From Acidobacteriota bacterium (lineage in GTDB: Bacteria > Acidobacteriota > Terriglobia > UBA7540): a DNA stretch of 64,000 bases. The translations under genes were made by a program, and so were the position numbers. Where the stretch lies: contig SCRD01000008.1 of NCBI GenBank assembly GCA_004298155.1, forward strand, positions 124,001 through 188,000, read 5' to 3'. Positions 62,232 to 64,000 of the stretch are shown here, in pieces. The notes beneath the pieces were generated by a model. The model ran no database searches, had not been told where the DNA came from, and saw only the letters and a program-made list of their open reading frames with translations. Position 1 is the stretch's first letter; every line of letters starts with the position of its first letter.

Positions 62232-63053
62232 ATGAAATTGAGGATCAAGGGTAACGAGGTTTACTCCGTCGGGCCAGAGGGCGAGGTGCGCGTCGTGTAT
62301 AAGCTGGATTCACTTCGCGAGTGCGCAGAGGTCTCACACCGCGGATCATCCCTTAGAATCGTGGGCTTCTCTGACTGGCGCGTGCAAGACATAGGCGGAC
62401 TTATTCGGTTCCTTGAGTCCCAAGAAAGGCCTGACTTGATTCTGCACGCGGGAGACGACATCGGGCGATTCCGTCCCCCGTACGAAAATCTGTTTGAAGA
62501 GCTTGCAAGTCTGTCAAGATACGGACTCTGCGCGGTGGCCGGAAACGACGACGCTCCGTCCGCAAGAGAATTAATCTCCGGCCATAAAGTTTATCCAGTG
62601 CATTCGCGAGCGCTCGTCCTGGGGGGATTTGCGGTTGTTGGTGTGGAAGGTGCCCCCTTATTTGCGAATGATGACCAGCACCGCAATAAGGGATCGCTAT
62701 TGTATCCTGAGCGCTTTCTCTCCTACCTCATGAGGAAATGGGACGCCCTTAAGGACAAGAGTCTCATTGTCGTTTCGCACGCTCCGCCCTTCGGTGTTCT
62801 CGATTTCGCCGTTTGCTTCGGCCCCCGCAGCATTGGCAGCCGCCCACTTCGAGAGTTTCTGGAGGCAAGCCGAAACGTAGTGCTTTGCGTGTGCGGTCAT
62901 GTGCACCGATGCGGCGGAGAAAGCACCAAGCTGGGTAGAGCGCTCGTGATAAATGCGGCGTCACACGACAGGCCCGGTGACCCCGGCAGGGTCTTTATTA
63001 TCCGAATTAGAAGCGGGAGAGTTCTACCCCCGCGTTGGCACTACCTGAGCTGA
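62232..63053 (+). CDS. Calcineurin-like metallophosphoesterase
   Basis: A 273-residue protein divergent from dnaN. Metal motifs are in order: IVGFSDWRVQD, LILHAGDDIGRF, CAVAGNDDAPS, LIVVSHAPPFGVLD and LCVCGHVHRCGG. The first has DWR where many have DxH, and the third has GNDD where GNHE is usual; the family tolerates both. Residues 1-40 form a separate small beta domain (LRIKGNEVYSVGPEGEVRVV). It is cytoplasmic. Substrate cannot be told; nucleic acid, nucleotide or phosphoprotein are all possible, and the Ubl-operon kinase is only 9 kb away. Confidence 0.8.
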   Translation: MKLRIKGNEVYSVGPEGEVRVVYKLDSLRECAEVSHRGSSLRIVGFSDWRVQDIGGLIRFLESQERPDLILHAGDDIGRFRPPYENLFEELASLSRYGLCAVAGNDDAPSARELISGHKVYPVHSRALVLGGFAVVGVEGAPLFANDDQHRNKGSLLYPERFLSYLMRKWDALKDKSLIVVSHAPPFGVLDFAVCFGPRSIGSRPLREFLEASRNVVLCVCGHVHRCGGESTKLGRALVINAASHDRPGDPGRVFIIRIRSGRVLPPRWHYLS

Positions 63054-63130
63054 TTTTTCGTGCAAATGACTTGCGCCACGGGACATTGGTCGACCGGATG
63101 GTAAAATCGGGGTACGAGAGGGTCCTGATC

Positions 63131-63322
63131 TCATTTGGGTTTGCCTGCACCCCACAAGAGGATAACTCCCACGACGATCACAATAGCCATGGTCCCATTC
63201 GCCAGACCCATGATCGGATAATCGGGAAAGATTTCAGAAGCGACCCACGTGTTTAGTGCTGCCAAGATAAGAAGCAGAACTCTGAACAAGTTGAAATGCT
63301 TTTCGACCCATTTCTTGAACAC
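63131..63322 (-). CDS. Small two-helix membrane protein (intact paralog)
   Basis: GTG 63322 with AAAGGA upstream. The 63-residue product has two membrane helices: FKKWVEKHFNLFRVLLLILA and PIMGLANGTMAIVIVVGVIL, joined by a short loop with FPDY, and ends in GKPK. A broken paralog is at 44195-44373 on the other strand. Two copies 19 kb apart in one element suggest a selected function, unknown so far. Confidence 0.65.
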   Translation of the reverse strand: MFKKWVEKHFNLFRVLLLILAALNTWVASEIFPDYPIMGLANGTMAIVIVVGVILLWGAGKPK

Positions 63323-63472
63323 GAGAATTCCTTTTGCAGTCGTGGCTTGACAGCAGAAGTGGATGGTCAGACTTGCGGTGGCCGGGGAGCCGGAGGTAAG
63401 GCTCCTGCAAGTCTTGTGAGGGTTTTCAGCGGATAGAGATCTGGGATTGGCCCGAAGTGAGTCCATGGAGTT

Positions 63473-64000
63473 CTACTGCAGATCGCCGCTCGTGCTGCCG
63501 CAATTCTCACAGCGGTAGCCCGACCCGTTGTTGCTCATGATGGCACCGCAGCTCTTGCACGCCGGCCCGTCGCCATTGGACCCATTGTTTTCTGATGATT
63601 CAGCGGTCGCCGGGACTGCTTCCAAAATGCGAATCTCTTCTCCTGGGCCGGAAGACGATACCTCGCGTGGCAAAAACTTGAGCGAGAGGTAGCGACCGAT
63701 GTAATCCATAATTGATTTGGCGTATTCGATTTCTTTGAAACCGGTCCACCCGCTCGGCTCGAATCGCGTGTGGCTGAACTTCTGGCACAGTACGCGAAGT
63801 GGGACCCGATACTGAAGCGCCAGGGATATGGCAATCCCCAAGGAATCCATGAGCCCCGCGATGGTTGAGCCTTCCTTCGCCATGCGGATGAAGATCTCGC
63901 CGGGCTGGCCATCTTCGTAGAGGCCGACCATCAAGTACCCTTCATGCCCGCCCACGGAAAAGTGGTGAACGATTGCCTTGCGCTCGTCGGGCAGGCGGCG
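63473..64000 (-). CDS. C-terminal part of class II ribonucleotide reductase-like protein; 5' end beyond window
   Basis: The frame is open to the window edge. It gives FSVGGHEGYLMVGLYEDGQP, GEIFIRMAKEGSTIAGLMDS, HTRFEPSGWTGFKEIEYAKS and MDYIGRYLSLKFLP, which is the C-terminal region of B12-dependent NrdJ. A zinc ribbon follows: CKSCGAIMSNNGSGYRCENC. NrdJ usually ends with a redox Cys (SGC-like); here the end is STSGDLQ, so the terminal redox Cys is absent. About 175 residues are visible. It may be a divergent reductase or a related nucleotide-sensing protein. Confidence 0.75.
   Translation of the reverse strand, partial: RRLPDERKAIVHHFSVGGHEGYLMVGLYEDGQPGEIFIRMAKEGSTIAGLMDSLGIAISLALQYRVPLRVLCQKFSHTRFEPSGWTGFKEIEYAKSIMDYIGRYLSLKFLPREVSSSGPGEEIRILEAVPATAESSENNGSNGDGPACKSCGAIMSNNGSGYRCENCGSTSGDLQ

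Overview
The window looks like accessory DNA of an Acidobacteriota member (Solibacter/Bryobacter type). The main pointers are a large MacB/FtsX permease with an N-terminal prefix domain next to a PadR regulator (the acidobacterial 'ADOP' pairing), frequent TTG/GTG starts, several transposase remnants of soil-bacterial types, and a PRTRC cassette of the kind carried by large plasmids and integrative elements. This is inference; no rRNA or marker gene is present.

Region 1 (1-8.9 kb): a catalytically dead Argonaute (cut by the window start) with a PD-(D/E)XK nuclease partner, then a seven-gene minus-strand locus: redoxin with CPIC, six-bladed propeller, an unlisted 56-residue secreted peptide with ten cysteines, a PCYCxC protein, and an ABC ATPase with two ABC-2 permeases.

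Region 2 (8.9-24.4 kb): a graveyard. Broken IS256, IS630, second IS256 and IS5 transposases, the ADOP/PadR pair, an orphan GT-A glycosyltransferase, a cobalamin riboswitch that now drives only a decayed cobU and a truncated cobC-like fragment, an outer-membrane barrel/phosphoesterase operon, and a frameshifted receiver-like gene.

Region 3 (24.4-42.1 kb): a co-oriented DNA-processing block (methyltransferase, unknown, SNF2-like helicase, SbcD-like, SbcC-like) that has been invaded twice. An AbiE toxin-antitoxin pair sits between sbcD and sbcC. A complete Tn7-like transposon of 7410 bp (30101-37510), with TGT/ACA termini, repeated transposase boxes and a 5-bp target duplication AATCG, sits 23 bp upstream of sbcD. 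Its transposase is a TnsA-TnsB fusion.

Region 4 (42.2-64 kb): plasmid/ICE-like backbone. The centre is two divergent ubiquitin-like conjugation cassettes. PRTRC E-C-x-F-B-ThiF runs leftward; XRE regulator, ImmA protease, Ubl, E2, JAB peptidase, E1 and a Ser/Thr kinase run rightward. The XRE gene and the Ubl gene share a 17-bp promoter box, so the regulator/protease pair probably controls the conjugation operon. Around it lie ssb, a MoxR/VWA/DUF3150-like set, a two-gene TIR module, an ATP-grasp protein, dnaN, a phosphoesterase, two paralogous small membrane proteins and the C-terminal end of a class II ribonucleotide reductase-like protein.
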